64,000 nucleotides of DNA from Cereibacter_A azotoformans (GTDB taxonomy: Bacteria; Pseudomonadota; Alphaproteobacteria; Rhodobacterales; Rhodobacteraceae), in assembly GCF_003050905.1 (NCBI RefSeq), contig NZ_QAOT01000003.1; one strand, given 5' to 3'. Every line of letters starts with the position of its first letter. Position 1 is the stretch's first letter. The notes under the pieces were generated by a model that was not told where the DNA came from, ran no database searches, and was given only the letters and a program-made list of their open reading frames with translations. The translations under genes and the position numbers were made by a program. This document shows, piece after piece, positions 17,764 through 25,473 of the stretch.

Positions 17764-17793
17764 GCCGGTTGCGCCACAACCGGCTTCCGGTTG
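17764..17793 (+). other. mutually exclusive hairpins (three repeats of one arm)
   Basis: GCCGGTTG (17764-17771), CAACCGGC (17777-17784) and CCGGTTG (17787-17793) lie in a row. The middle arm can pair with the left (8 bp, five-base loop) or the right (7 bp, three-base loop) but not both. The stretch is part of a 568-base gene-free region that I otherwise read as the upstream region of a small RNA. Confidence 0.55.
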
Positions 17794-17844
17794 CACTTTT
17801 GGCTAGATGATGAAGGAAACGTTGACGCAGCGAGCGGAGGAATA

Positions 17845-17970
17845 CACAAGTTAATGCACATTATCACTAAGAGTAGTGCCCAAACTTTCGAACGTATTCA
17901 TTCGATAACGAAATGATTGTCGGCAAGAAGACGAAGGGGCGGCGGGAGCGAGCCGCCCCTTCGCTTTTTG
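17845..17970 (+). ncRNA. candidate small RNA, intergenic, terminator-ended
   Basis: The gap 17518-18085 has no plausible gene, yet carries a strong plus-strand terminator (17932-17969). No plus-strand gene lies upstream for more than 570 bases, because rfbC reads away. The transcript body has local hairpins: CACTA-AGAG-TAGTG (17865-17878), and CATTCG pairing with CGAAATG around 17897-17915. A TTGACG box is at 17822, with AT-rich -10 candidates near 17841-17857 at non-ideal spacing. The base composition is less GC-rich than the flanks. The 5' end is a guess. A short ORF overlapping the terminator is unlikely to be coding. Confidence 0.5.
17932..17969 (+). terminator. strong rho-independent terminator with no gene upstream
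   Basis: A perfect 12-bp stem CGAAGGGGCGGC / GCCGCCCCTTCG with an eight-base loop, followed by CTTTTTG. The T-run is only on the plus-strand side, which fixes the direction. It must end a transcript starting in the gap after rfbC. Confidence 0.88.
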
Positions 17971-18085
17971 TGGCGCCGGATCCCCGCGGCACGCCTTAAC
18001 GGGATGGGGACACGTCCAACCAATCTTGCCCGGACGCCGCCGAGGCACTAGGGACGTCCGATCCGTCAGATCAGGAAGTGCCGTG

Positions 18086-18874
18086 ATGACCCCTCTCGAC
18101 CAAGCGCATGAAGCGATGGAAACGGCCCCCGGCGACGATGCCGCGCGGCTGCGCTTCTATGGCCAACTGGCGGATGGCGAGCTGTTCCTGCTGCTCGAGA
18201 GCGAGCCCGAGGATGAGACCCTGACCCCGCAGCTGTTCGAGCTGGAAGAGGGGCCCGTGGTCCTCGCCTTCGACCTTGAAGAGCGGCTTGCGGCCTTCAC
18301 CGGCGTGCCCGCGCCCTACGCCGCCTTGCCCGGGCGTGTCGTGGCGGGGCTGCTGGCCGGGCGGGGGATCGGACTGGGGCTGAACCTCGGCGATGCGCCC
18401 TCGGCCATGCTGCTGCCGCCCGAGGCGGTGGACTGGCTGGCCGAGACCATCTCTCATGCGCCGTCCGAGGCCGAGGCGCGTCCCGCGGGCTTTGCCCCGC
18501 CGCAACTGCCCGAGCCGCTCATCGCGGCGCTGGATGGCAAGCTCGCCCGTGCGGGGGGGCTTGCTGGCCATGCCCTGCTTGCGGCCGTGCGCTACGAGGA
18601 CGGGCGCGAGGCGCACATGCTGGCCTTCGTCGCGGCCCTCGACGGGGCGCAGCCGGCTCTGGCGCGCTCGGTCTCGGAGGCACTGACCTTTTCGGGGCTC
18701 GAGGCGGGGACGCTGGACGTGGCCTTCCTCGCCGAAGGCGACCCTGTCGCGGTCGCCATGGCCCGTGTGGGGCTGCGGTTCGATCTGCCCGTGCCGGCGG
18801 CCCCGGAACTGCGCGAGGAACATGTCCCCGTCGCGCCGGGCATGGATCCCGAGCGCCCACCGATCCTGAAGTAG
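18086..18874 (+). CDS. SseB-like protein
   Basis: A 262-residue cytoplasmic protein. The N-terminal half matches the SseB N-terminal domain: a short helix, then FYGQLADGELFLLLESEPED, VVLAFDLEERLAAF and a glycine-rich GRGIGLGLNLG with ML-LPPEAVDWL. The C-terminal half resembles the second SseB-type unit. The function of this alphaproteobacterial form is unknown. The start follows AGGAAGTG by about seven bases; an upstream in-frame ATG overlaps the region after the small-RNA terminator. A short hairpin with a T-run (18943-18962) may end its transcript. Confidence 0.75.
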   Translation: MTPLDQAHEAMETAPGDDAARLRFYGQLADGELFLLLESEPEDETLTPQLFELEEGPVVLAFDLEERLAAFTGVPAPYAALPGRVVAGLLAGRGIGLGLNLGDAPSAMLLPPEAVDWLAETISHAPSEAEARPAGFAPPQLPEPLIAALDGKLARAGGLAGHALLAAVRYEDGREAHMLAFVAALDGAQPALARSVSEALTFSGLEAGTLDVAFLAEGDPVAVAMARVGLRFDLPVPAAPELREEHVPVAPGMDPERPPILK

Positions 18875-18942
18875 CGCGCCCGCGGGCGGAAGATCCGCGA
18901 CAGACTCCCGCTTTCCCGGGGCCGCGGAACGACTTGGCGTGG

Positions 18943-18962
18943 GGTATCTGAATACCTATTTT
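18943..18962 (+). terminator. weak terminator after the SseB-like gene
   Basis: GGTAT-CTGA-ATACC followed by TATTTTTC: a short 5-bp stem with a good T-run, 69 bases after the SseB-like stop and upstream of rplM. The stem is short, so confidence is low. Confidence 0.4.
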
Positions 18963-19084
18963 TCAGGCCATTGGAATCGCTGGATTATTCCGCGTGCGAT
19001 CCTCTTGACCTGCGCAGCGAAATGCCGGAAACAGCCGCATCCGAATTCGCGGGGGCTGCCCTCGCTCCATTCCAGGAATTCCCG

Positions 19085-19549
19085 ATGAAAACCTTCACCG
19101 CTACCCCGGCGGATATCGAGAAGAAATGGATCCTGATCGACGCCGAAGGCGTGGTTCTGGGCCGTCTCGCCACGATCGTCGCCAACATCCTGCGCGGCAA
19201 GAACAAGCCGACCTTCACCCCCCACATGGACATGGGTGACAATGTCATCATCATCAACGCCGACAAGGTGCAGATGACCGGCAACAAGCGCGCCGACAAG
19301 CGCTACTACTGGCACACCGGCCACCCGGGCGGCATCAAGTTCCGCACCGCCGCGCAGGTGCTGGACGGCGCCCACCCCGAGCGCGTGGTGATCAAGGCTG
19401 TCGAGCGCATGATCTCGCGCAACAGCCTCGGCCGTCAGCAGATGACCAACCTGCGCGTCTACGCCGGCGCCGAGCATCCGCACGAAGCGCAGCAGCCCAC
19501 CGTTCTCGACGTCGCGTCGCTGAACCCGAAGAACACCCGGAGCGCGTAA
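19085..19549 (+). CDS. rplM: 50S ribosomal protein L13
   Basis: A 154-residue L13, slightly longer than E. coli's 142. It begins MKTFTATPADIEKKWILIDA and contains the family signature region around GRLATIVANILRGKNKPTF and VVIKAVERMISRNSLGRQQM. It assembles early into the large subunit. The ATG at 19085 follows AGGAATTCC; upstream in-frame ATGs add unconserved residues. It is three bases upstream of rpsI, the universal L13-S9 operon. Confidence 0.98.
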   Translation: MKTFTATPADIEKKWILIDAEGVVLGRLATIVANILRGKNKPTFTPHMDMGDNVIIINADKVQMTGNKRADKRYYWHTGHPGGIKFRTAAQVLDGAHPERVVIKAVERMISRNSLGRQQMTNLRVYAGAEHPHEAQQPTVLDVASLNPKNTRSA

Positions 19550-19552
19550 GCC

Positions 19553-20035
19553 ATGGCCGACATCAAATCCCTCGACGATCTGAAATCGGTCGTTGGCGAC
19601 GCCCCGGTGGCCGAAGCCGCCGTCACGCGCGAGCCGGTGCGTGACTCGCTCGGCCGCTCCTACGCCACCGGCAAGCGGAAGGACGCGGTGGCCCGCGTCT
19701 GGATCAAGCCGGGCTCGGGCAAGGTCACCGTCAATGGCAAGCCGATGGACGAGTATTTCGCCCGTCCGGTGCTGCAGATGATCCTGCGCCAGCCGTTCAC
19801 CGTTGCCAATGTGACGGGTCAGTTCGACGTCATGGCGACCGTCGCGGGTGGCGGTCTCTCGGGCCAGGCCGGCGCGGTCAAGCACGGCATCTCGAAGGCG
19901 CTGCAGCTGTACGAACCCTCGCTCCGCGCCGCCCTCAAGGCCGCGGGCTTCCTGACCCGCGACAGCCGCGTCGTCGAGCGGAAGAAATACGGCAAGGCGA
20001 AGGCCCGCCGCAGCTTCCAGTTCTCGAAGCGCTGA
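19553..20035 (+). CDS. rpsI: 30S ribosomal protein S9
   Basis: A 160-residue S9 with a roughly 30-residue N-terminal extension before the conserved [20 protein letters not shown]. The C-terminus is the usual basic tail ending QFSKR, which reaches the P-site tRNA in the small subunit. It lies three bases after rplM and is ended by a strong terminator. Confidence 0.98.
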
Positions 20036-20056
20036 TCCTCCGGTACGCTCTTTCGG

Positions 20057-20083
20057 AAAGGCCCGCCTCCTGGCGGGCCTTTT
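20057..20083 (+). terminator. rho-independent terminator of rplM-rpsI
   Basis: An 11-bp perfect stem AAAGGCCCGCC / GGCGGGCCTTT with a four-base loop and a closing T-run, 22 bases after the rpsI stop. Confidence 0.93.
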
Positions 20084-20160
20084 GCGTGTCGGCGGCGTGG
20101 GCCCCATCAACAAAAAGACCGGGCAGGGCCCGGTCCAGTCATGGGGACTTTTGGGCAGGA

Positions 20161-20385
20161 TCACTCCTGCCAGAAGGGCTTGGACGCCTCGATCTCGGCG
20201 GCGCGCGCGGTCAGGCCGATGTCGCGCAGCAGGTGCGGGTCGAGCCGCGAGAGCCCGAGCCGCGTTTGGCGTCGCTCCTCCCAGCGAAGCACCAGCAGGC
20301 CGAGGCCGAACAGGGCGCGCGCCACGGGCGGCAGGGGCCGGTTCAGGGTCAGGGCGGGCGGGATTTGCGGGATCGCGCGAGTCAT
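20161..20385 (-). CDS. small DUF1127 protein
   Basis: A 74-residue protein whose C-terminal half is a clear DUF1127 domain: LRWEERRQTRLGLSRLDPHLLRDIGLTARAAEIEASKPFW read in order, with the family's W-RR-TR, L-H-LRDIGL and E-KPFW positions. In alphaproteobacteria these small Arg-rich proteins have been linked to stress responses and RNA turnover. The start at 20385 follows AAGGTG on the coding strand. It is divergent from a MocR gene; the 84-base gap carries a palindrome, which suggests MocR controls it. Confidence 0.85.
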   Translation of the reverse strand: MTRAIPQIPPALTLNRPLPPVARALFGLGLLVLRWEERRQTRLGLSRLDPHLLRDIGLTARAAEIEASKPFWQE

Positions 20386-20395
20386 CGGAGCACCT

Positions 20396-20409
20396 TTGTA
20401 TTGATACAA
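20396..20409. promoter_or_regulatory. palindromic operator, probable MocR site
   Basis: TTGTAT-TG-ATACAA is a perfect 6-2-6 palindrome, 11 bases upstream of the DUF1127 start on its strand. TGATACAAT occurs again on the same strand at 20475-20483, just inside the MocR gene, 73 bases away (close to seven helical turns), and a reversed GTATCA is at 20416-20421. Spaced repeats in a divergent gap suit autoregulation by the MocR protein. Confidence 0.6.
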
Positions 20410-20469
20410 TGAGGCGTATCAACTAATGAAAGCATACAAAGTTGTGTTTACTCGCTCCAGAGGAACATT

Positions 20470-21873
20470 GTGACTGATACAATATGGCGGCCGGATCTCG
20501 CACAATTTCCCGGTCCGAAGTATCTCGCCCTCGCACGCGCCCTGCGGGATGCCATCCGCGCAGGACGGTTGAAGCCCGGCGCGCAGCTTCCGACGGTGCG
20601 CGATCTGGCCTGGACGCTCTCGGTCACGCCGGGCACTGTCTCGCGCGCCTATCAGCTGGCGACGCAGGAGGGGCTGCTCGCGGCCACGGTCGGACGCGGC
20701 ACCTTCGTCGCGGCCGCCGAGCCAAGGCTCGGGCCGACGCAGGAGCTGTTTGTCGAGCGCGATCCGCAGGAGGCGCCGGGTCTGCTCGATCTCCGCTCGC
20801 CGCAGCTGCCGGACGTGGGGCAGATGCCGCTGTTCTCCGCGGCCCTGAAGCGGGTGGCGGAGGGGCTGGGCGGTGACTGGCGCGACTATCCGACCCAGCG
20901 CGAAGAGGCGGCGCTGCGCGCGGCGGTGCGCGACTGGCTGGCCGACCGGGTGCTGGGGCCGATCGCCCCCGAGGACATCGCCCTCACCCATGGCGGGCAG
21001 AGCGCCATCGGGCTGGTGATGCTCTGCTGCCTGCGGGGGGACCGGCCCGTGGTGCTGACGGAAGAGCTTGCCTACCCCGGCTTCCGCCACGCCGCGCGGC
21101 TGGCGCGGGCCGAGGTGGTGGGGGTGGAGCTTGACCAGCACGGACTGCGGCCGGACGCGCTGGAAGCCTGCTGCCGAAAGCACGGGCCCCAGGTCCTTTG
21201 TGTGACGACCGAGGCGCAGAACCCCACCGCGGCCCGGATGCCCGAGGAGCGACGCGCCGAGATCGTCGCCATTGCCCGCCGGCACGAGCTGCAGATCATC
21301 GAGGACGATTGCTACACCGTGGCCGAAAGCACCCTTCCCGCCCTGCGCGCGCTGGCGCCCGAGCGGACCTGGTATGTGGGCAGCCTTTCCAAGACCGTGT
21401 CGGCGGCGCTGCGCTTCGGCTACATCCTGTGCCCGACGGGGCGCGGTGAGGCGGGACGGCTGACCGCGCAGCACGCCTTCTTCGCGCTTGGCCGGCCGGT
21501 GTCGGACCTCTGCCTCGACCTGTTCCAGAGCGGGCAGGCCGCCGAGATCCGCCACCGGGTCCAGAGCGCCTTTGCCGACCGTCTTCAGGCCGTCGTGAAC
21601 GGGCTCGGCTCGCACGAGCTGTCCTGGCAGCCGGGCCTGCCCTTCGTCTGGCTGCGGCTGCCGGTCGGCTGGCGCACCTCGAGCTTCACGCGCACCGCCG
21701 AAAGCGAGGGCGTGCTGCTGCGCTCGGCCGATGAATATGCGCTGGTGCATGGCCGCTCGCCGAACGGGGTGCGGCTGGCCATTGCGGGGCAGGTGCCGCG
21801 CGCGCGGTTGGAAGCGGCGGTCGATCGGCTCTCGCGCCTGCTGGCGTCTCCCCCCTCCGAGCTTCCGGTGTGA
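20470..21873 (+). CDS. MocR family regulator (GntR HTH fused to aminotransferase fold)
   Basis: A 467-residue protein. The N-terminal GntR winged helix covers about residues 15-80 (KYLALARALRDAIRAGRLKPG, LPTVRDLAWTLSVTPGTVSRAY). The rest is a fold-type I aminotransferase. Lys308 in SLSKTVSAALRFGY is the predicted PLP lysine. It probably binds PLP and acts as a regulator, not an enzyme. It starts with GTG, preceded by AGAGGAA. Its neighbours, a divergent DUF1127 gene and a downstream polyamine-type transporter 78 bases later on the same strand, suggest amine or amino-acid sensing, but the ligand is not known. Confidence 0.9.
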   Translation: MTDTIWRPDLAQFPGPKYLALARALRDAIRAGRLKPGAQLPTVRDLAWTLSVTPGTVSRAYQLATQEGLLAATVGRGTFVAAAEPRLGPTQELFVERDPQEAPGLLDLRSPQLPDVGQMPLFSAALKRVAEGLGGDWRDYPTQREEAALRAAVRDWLADRVLGPIAPEDIALTHGGQSAIGLVMLCCLRGDRPVVLTEELAYPGFRHAARLARAEVVGVELDQHGLRPDALEACCRKHGPQVLCVTTEAQNPTAARMPEERRAEIVAIARRHELQIIEDDCYTVAESTLPALRALAPERTWYVGSLSKTVSAALRFGYILCPTGRGEAGRLTAQHAFFALGRPVSDLCLDLFQSGQAAEIRHRVQSAFADRLQAVVNGLGSHELSWQPGLPFVWLRLPVGWRTSSFTRTAESEGVLLRSADEYALVHGRSPNGVRLAIAGQVPRARLEAAVDRLSRLLASPPSELPV

Positions 21874-21951
21874 CGGCCTGGCTTCCCCGAGTCTCTTCCC
21901 TTGGCCCGCGAGCTATGCAAGAAGTTCAAGGCACGGCGGAACGGGGGCGCG

Positions 21952-22839
21952 ATGGAGCAGGAAACGCGGTGGAGTCGCTTGCGGCGGTCCGAGGCGGCTC
22001 ATGGCTATCTTCTCGTGGGACCACCCGCCCTCTATGCGATCCTGCTGCTGGCGGCGCCGCTGGGGACGATTCTGGTCTACAGCTTTCTGACCGACGGCTA
22101 CCTCGAGATCATCCGCGAGTTCACGCTGGCCAACTATCGTGAGGCCTGGACGAACGAGCTTTACCGCAGCGTGATGCTGCGCTCGCTCGGCGTGGCGATG
22201 GCGGTGACGACGGTGACCGTGCTGCTGGCCTTCCCGGTGGCCTATTTCGTCTCGTTCCATGTCGCGCCCGAGCGCAAGTCGCTCTGGCTGTTCCTGATCA
22301 CCATTCCGTTCTGGACCAGCTACCTGATCCGCGTCTTCCTGTGGAAGGTGATCCTCGGGTTCAACGGGGTGATCAACTCTGGGCTGCTCGGGCTCGGGAT
22401 CATCGACGAGCCGCTGACCTTCATCCTCTACAACGTGAACGCGGTGGTGATCACGCTCGCCCACGCCTACGCGCCCTTCGCGATCCTGCCGATCTTCGTC
22501 GCGCTGGAGAAGATCGACCGCTCGCTGCTCGAGGCCGGGCAGGATCTGGGGGAATCGAAGCTGATGACCTTCTGGCGGGTGACGCTGCCGCTGGCGATGC
22601 CGGGGGTGATCGCCTCGGTGCTGATCGTCTTCATCCCGACCATCGGCGACTATGTGACCCCGCAACTGGTGGGCGGACCCGAGGGGCGGATGGTGGCGAA
22701 CCTCATCCAGCTCCAGTATCTGAAACTCGACAACTACCCGCTGGGGTCGGCCATCGCCGTCTCGGCCATGAGCATCGTCACGGTGGTGAGCCTGATCTTC
22801 CTGTTCCTGAACCGCCGCTTCCTCCGGGGGCCGAAATGA
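21952..22839 (+). CDS. polyamine-type ABC transporter permease 1 (PotB-like)
   Basis: A 295-residue inner-membrane protein with six predicted helices. The EAA-type cytoplasmic loop reads EAGQDLGESKLMTFWRVTLPLAMPGV. The protein best matches PotB/PotH, the first permease of spermidine/putrescine importers. ATG 21952 is chosen because GGGGG precedes it by four bases; an upstream TTG has no ribosome site. It overlaps the second permease gene by four bases (ATGA). With that gene and the ATPase it forms an importer, but no substrate-binding protein lies in the window. Confidence 0.9.
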   Translation: MEQETRWSRLRRSEAAHGYLLVGPPALYAILLLAAPLGTILVYSFLTDGYLEIIREFTLANYREAWTNELYRSVMLRSLGVAMAVTTVTVLLAFPVAYFVSFHVAPERKSLWLFLITIPFWTSYLIRVFLWKVILGFNGVINSGLLGLGIIDEPLTFILYNVNAVVITLAHAYAPFAILPIFVALEKIDRSLLEAGQDLGESKLMTFWRVTLPLAMPGVIASVLIVFIPTIGDYVTPQLVGGPEGRMVANLIQLQYLKLDNYPLGSAIAVSAMSIVTVVSLIFLFLNRRFLRGPK

Positions 22840-23642
22840 AGGGGGGCGGGTTTCGGATCTATGCGCTGGCCTACCTGATCTTCCTCTATGCGCCGATCAT
22901 CCTGCTGCCGCTCTTTGCCTTCAACGAGGGCACGGTCATTGCCTTTCCGCTAACGGGCTTCAGCACCAAGTGGTTCGTGGCCGCGGCCAACCAGCCGACG
23001 CTGTGGCTGGCGGTGAAGAACAGCCTGATCATCGCGGCCTCGGCCTCGGTCATCTCGACCGCGCTCGGCGTCTTTGCGGCCCGCGCCTCGACGCGCTACC
23101 ACTTTCCCGGCAAGGGGGGCGTCATGGGCCTCATCATGCTGCCGCTGGTGCTGCCCGAGATCATCGTGGCGGTCTCGCTGCTGGTGGTGCTGCTCGGGCT
23201 GGGGATCAACCTGTCGATCGTCACCGTCATCCTCGGGCATGTGCTGATCTGCACGCCCTTCACCATCGCGATCCTGACCTCGGCCTTCCAGTCGCTTGAC
23301 CGCTCGCTCGAGGAGGCCGCCTATGACCTGGGCGAGACCGGGATCTCGACCTTCCGGCTGATCATCCTGCCGCTGGTCATGCCGGGGATCATCTCGTCGC
23401 TGCTGATCAGTTTCACCATCAGCCTCGACGAGTTCATCATCGCCTTCTTCCTCGCGGGCACCCAGCCCACGCTGCCGATCTACATCTTCTCACAGTTCCG
23501 CTTCCCGCAGGCGGTGCCCGTCATCATGGCGCTCGGAACGGTGCTCGTCGCCTGCTCGATCGTGCTGCTCGCCAGTGCCGAATATTTCCGCCGCCGTGGC
23601 CTTGCCCGTTCCGGCGCCAAGGATACCGGAGGCTTCCTGTGA
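22836..23642 (+). CDS. polyamine-type ABC transporter permease 2 (PotC-like)
   Basis: A 268-residue inner-membrane protein with six helices. The EAA loop reads EEAAYDLGETGISTFRLIILPLVMPGI, and the N-terminus (YLIFLYAPIILLPLFAFN) is typical of PotC/PotI. It pairs with the upstream permease to form the channel. It overlaps that gene by four bases and the following ATPase gene by four bases (GTGA), so the three are translationally coupled. Confidence 0.9.
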   Translation: MKGGGFRIYALAYLIFLYAPIILLPLFAFNEGTVIAFPLTGFSTKWFVAAANQPTLWLAVKNSLIIAASASVISTALGVFAARASTRYHFPGKGGVMGLIMLPLVLPEIIVAVSLLVVLLGLGINLSIVTVILGHVLICTPFTIAILTSAFQSLDRSLEEAAYDLGETGISTFRLIILPLVMPGIISSLLISFTISLDEFIIAFFLAGTQPTLPIYIFSQFRFPQAVPVIMALGTVLVACSIVLLASAEYFRRRGLARSGAKDTGGFL

Positions 23643-24736
23643 CCGCTGCCGCGAAACCCACGATGATCGAGTTCCGCGACGTCCACAAATACTACGGCGA
23701 TTACCACGCGCTGCGCGGCATCACGGCGACGATCCGGGCGGGCGAGTTCTTCTCGCTGCTGGGCCCCTCGGGCTGCGGCAAGACCACGCTGCTGCGCACC
23801 ATCGCGGGGTTCGAGGAAATCTCGTCGGGTGCCGTGATGATCGACGGCAAGCACATGGAGGGCGTGCCCGCGAACAAGCGGCCCACCAACATGGTGTTCC
23901 AGAGCTATGCGATCTTTCCGCACCTCACGGTGGCCGAGAACGTGGGATTCGGCCTGCGCCGCGCGAAGCTGTCCAAGGACGAACTGAACTGCCGCGTGGG
24001 CGAGGCGCTCGAGATGGTGGGGCTGCGGGGGCTTGGCGCGCGCGCGGCCCACGCGCTCTCGGGCGGGCAGCGGCAGCGGGTGGCGCTGGCCCGCGCGCTG
24101 ATCCTGAAGCCCAAGGTGCTGCTGCTGGACGAGCCGCTCTCGGCGCTCGACAAGAAGATGCGCGAGCAGATGCAGGTGGAGCTGATCAAGCTGCAGCGGC
24201 AGGTGGGCATCACCTTCATTCTCGTGACCCACGACCAGGAGGAGGCGCTGGTCATGTCCGACCGGATCGCCGTCATGTTCGAGGGCGAGATCGCCCAGCT
24301 CGCCGATCCCGAGACGCTCTACCGTCGGCCCAACTCGCGCAAGGTGGCGGATTTCATCGGCACGATGAACTTCCTGCCGGCGCGGATCCTGTCCGAGGGC
24401 GAGCAGGGGATCGAGGTCGAGGCGCAGGGGCTGGGGCGGATGCTGCTCGACCCGAGCCAGGCGCCCGGTGCGGCCTCGGGCACGGGCAGCTCGGTCGGCT
24501 TTCGCCCCGAGACCGCCACCATGCTGTTCGAGGGCCAGAAGGCGGAACGGGAGGCGATGGGGACCGTCGAGGAGGTCGTCTATTACGGCGACATGACCTA
24601 TTACGACGTGCGCCTTGACGGAACCGAGGCGCCGATCCGCATCTCGATGCGCAATGTCTTCGGCCGGCCGGTGCTCGAGATCGGGGCCCGCACGCGCGTC
24701 GCCTGGAGCCCGGGGGCGATCGTCCTGTTCCGCTGA
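23639..24736 (+). CDS. polyamine-type ABC transporter ATP-binding protein (PotA-like)
   Basis: A 365-residue ATPase starting with GTG inside the previous stop. Walker A is GPSGCGKTT near 46-54, the signature LSGGQRQRVALARAL near 140, Walker B LLLDEPLSALD, then THDQEEAL. The C-terminal 120 residues form a TOBE-like regulatory domain (VGFRPE, VEEVVYYGDMTYYDV). This matches PotA/PotG. It would power uptake of polyamines or a related amine compound. The substrate is inferred only from family resemblance. Intergenic repeat DNA follows the stop. Confidence 0.92.
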   Translation: MTAAAKPTMIEFRDVHKYYGDYHALRGITATIRAGEFFSLLGPSGCGKTTLLRTIAGFEEISSGAVMIDGKHMEGVPANKRPTNMVFQSYAIFPHLTVAENVGFGLRRAKLSKDELNCRVGEALEMVGLRGLGARAAHALSGGQRQRVALARALILKPKVLLLDEPLSALDKKMREQMQVELIKLQRQVGITFILVTHDQEEALVMSDRIAVMFEGEIAQLADPETLYRRPNSRKVADFIGTMNFLPARILSEGEQGIEVEAQGLGRMLLDPSQAPGAASGTGSSVGFRPETATMLFEGQKAEREAMGTVEEVVYYGDMTYYDVRLDGTEAPIRISMRNVFGRPVLEIGARTRVAWSPGAIVLFR

Positions 24737-24790
24737 GGGCGGTGGTTGCCGTTGGTCCGCTTCGGGGGATCGTTCGGCCGCCGGAACGCG

Positions 24791-24842
24791 CCGGGGGGCT
24801 GTCTGCCCCCCGGACCCCCCGAGGATATTTGGGCAGAGTGAA
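24791..24842. repeat. GC hairpin plus GAGGATATTTGGGCAGAGTGAA-type intergenic element
   Basis: CCGGGGGG / CCCCCCGG forms a perfect 8-bp stem (24791-24798 with 24806-24813), followed by a C-run and GAGGATATTTGGGC-AGAGTGAA. From memory, similar 'C-rich plus GGATATTT/GGAGTATTTTTGG' elements are scattered through Rhodobacteraceae genomes after genes. Here it lies between convergent genes and probably acts as a two-way terminator. A copy count in the genome would settle the repeat status. Confidence 0.6.
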
Positions 24843-24855
24843 TGGGTGGGGGCCT

Positions 24856-25473
24856 TCAGCGATCGGGGGGCAGGAGGCCCAGGCCGCGCAGATAGATGCC
24901 GATCCCGGCCTCGAGCAGATCCTCGGGCGGAAACGGGGATTTGGCGCCGGGGGCGCCGCGGGTGAAGAGTTCGACGACCCCGTGGCTGAGGGCCCAGACA
25001 TGGGCCGAGAACATCGCGGGCGGCGGGCGCTTTTCGGGTGGGATATGTTCGGACAGGCGCGTCGCCGCCCGCTCGAGCACGTCCCGCGCCCTCTGGGCCG
25101 CCGCCGCAAGCTCGGCGTTGGACTGGAGGGAGATCCCGCTTTCGAACATGGCCATGTAGTGGCCGGGATATTTGCGCGCGAAGGCGAGATAGGCCCGCCC
25201 CGTCGCCTCGAAGGCCGCGAGCGCCGAAGGGCGGCCCTCATCGTAGGCGTACTCCATCAGCGCGCCGAAGATCTCGTAGCCCTGCCGGGCCGCTTCGGCG
25301 ATCAGCTCGTCGCGTCCGGCGAAATGGCGATAGACCGCAGCCGGCGTGACATCGGCCGCCTTGGCCGCCTCGGACAGGGTGAAGCCCTGAGGCCCCTTTT
25401 CGGTGATGAGCCGGAGCGCCGCCTCGACCAGGGCCTGGCGGAGGTTGCCGTGATGGTAGCCGCGCTTGCTCAT
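24856..25473 (-). CDS. TetR family transcriptional regulator
   Basis: A 205-residue regulator. The N-terminal HTH covers about residues 8-55 (LRQALVEAALRLITEKG, FTLSEAAKAADVTPAAVYRHF). The C-terminal part is a helical ligand domain of the TetR_C type. The ligand is unknown. Its ATG overlaps the stop of the upstream polyphosphate kinase gene (ATGA), so the two are one operon, and the regulator may respond to phosphate or nucleotide state or control its own operon. Confidence 0.9.
   Translation of the reverse strand: MSKRGYHHGNLRQALVEAALRLITEKGPQGFTLSEAAKAADVTPAAVYRHFAGRDELIAEAARQGYEIFGALMEYAYDEGRPSALAAFEATGRAYLAFARKYPGHYMAMFESGISLQSNAELAAAAQRARDVLERAATRLSEHIPPEKRPPPAMFSAHVWALSHGVVELFTRGAPGAKSPFPPEDLLEAGIGIYLRGLGLLPPDR

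Noticed and set aside
17807..17854. A 15-codon ORF in the gene-free gap, possible leader peptide
   Set aside because: No ribosome site, no run of codons for one amino acid, and no attenuator-linked gene follows.
17914..18000. A 28-codon ORF that crosses the strong terminator
   Set aside because: It would be translated through the 12-bp hairpin; the terminator is a better reading.
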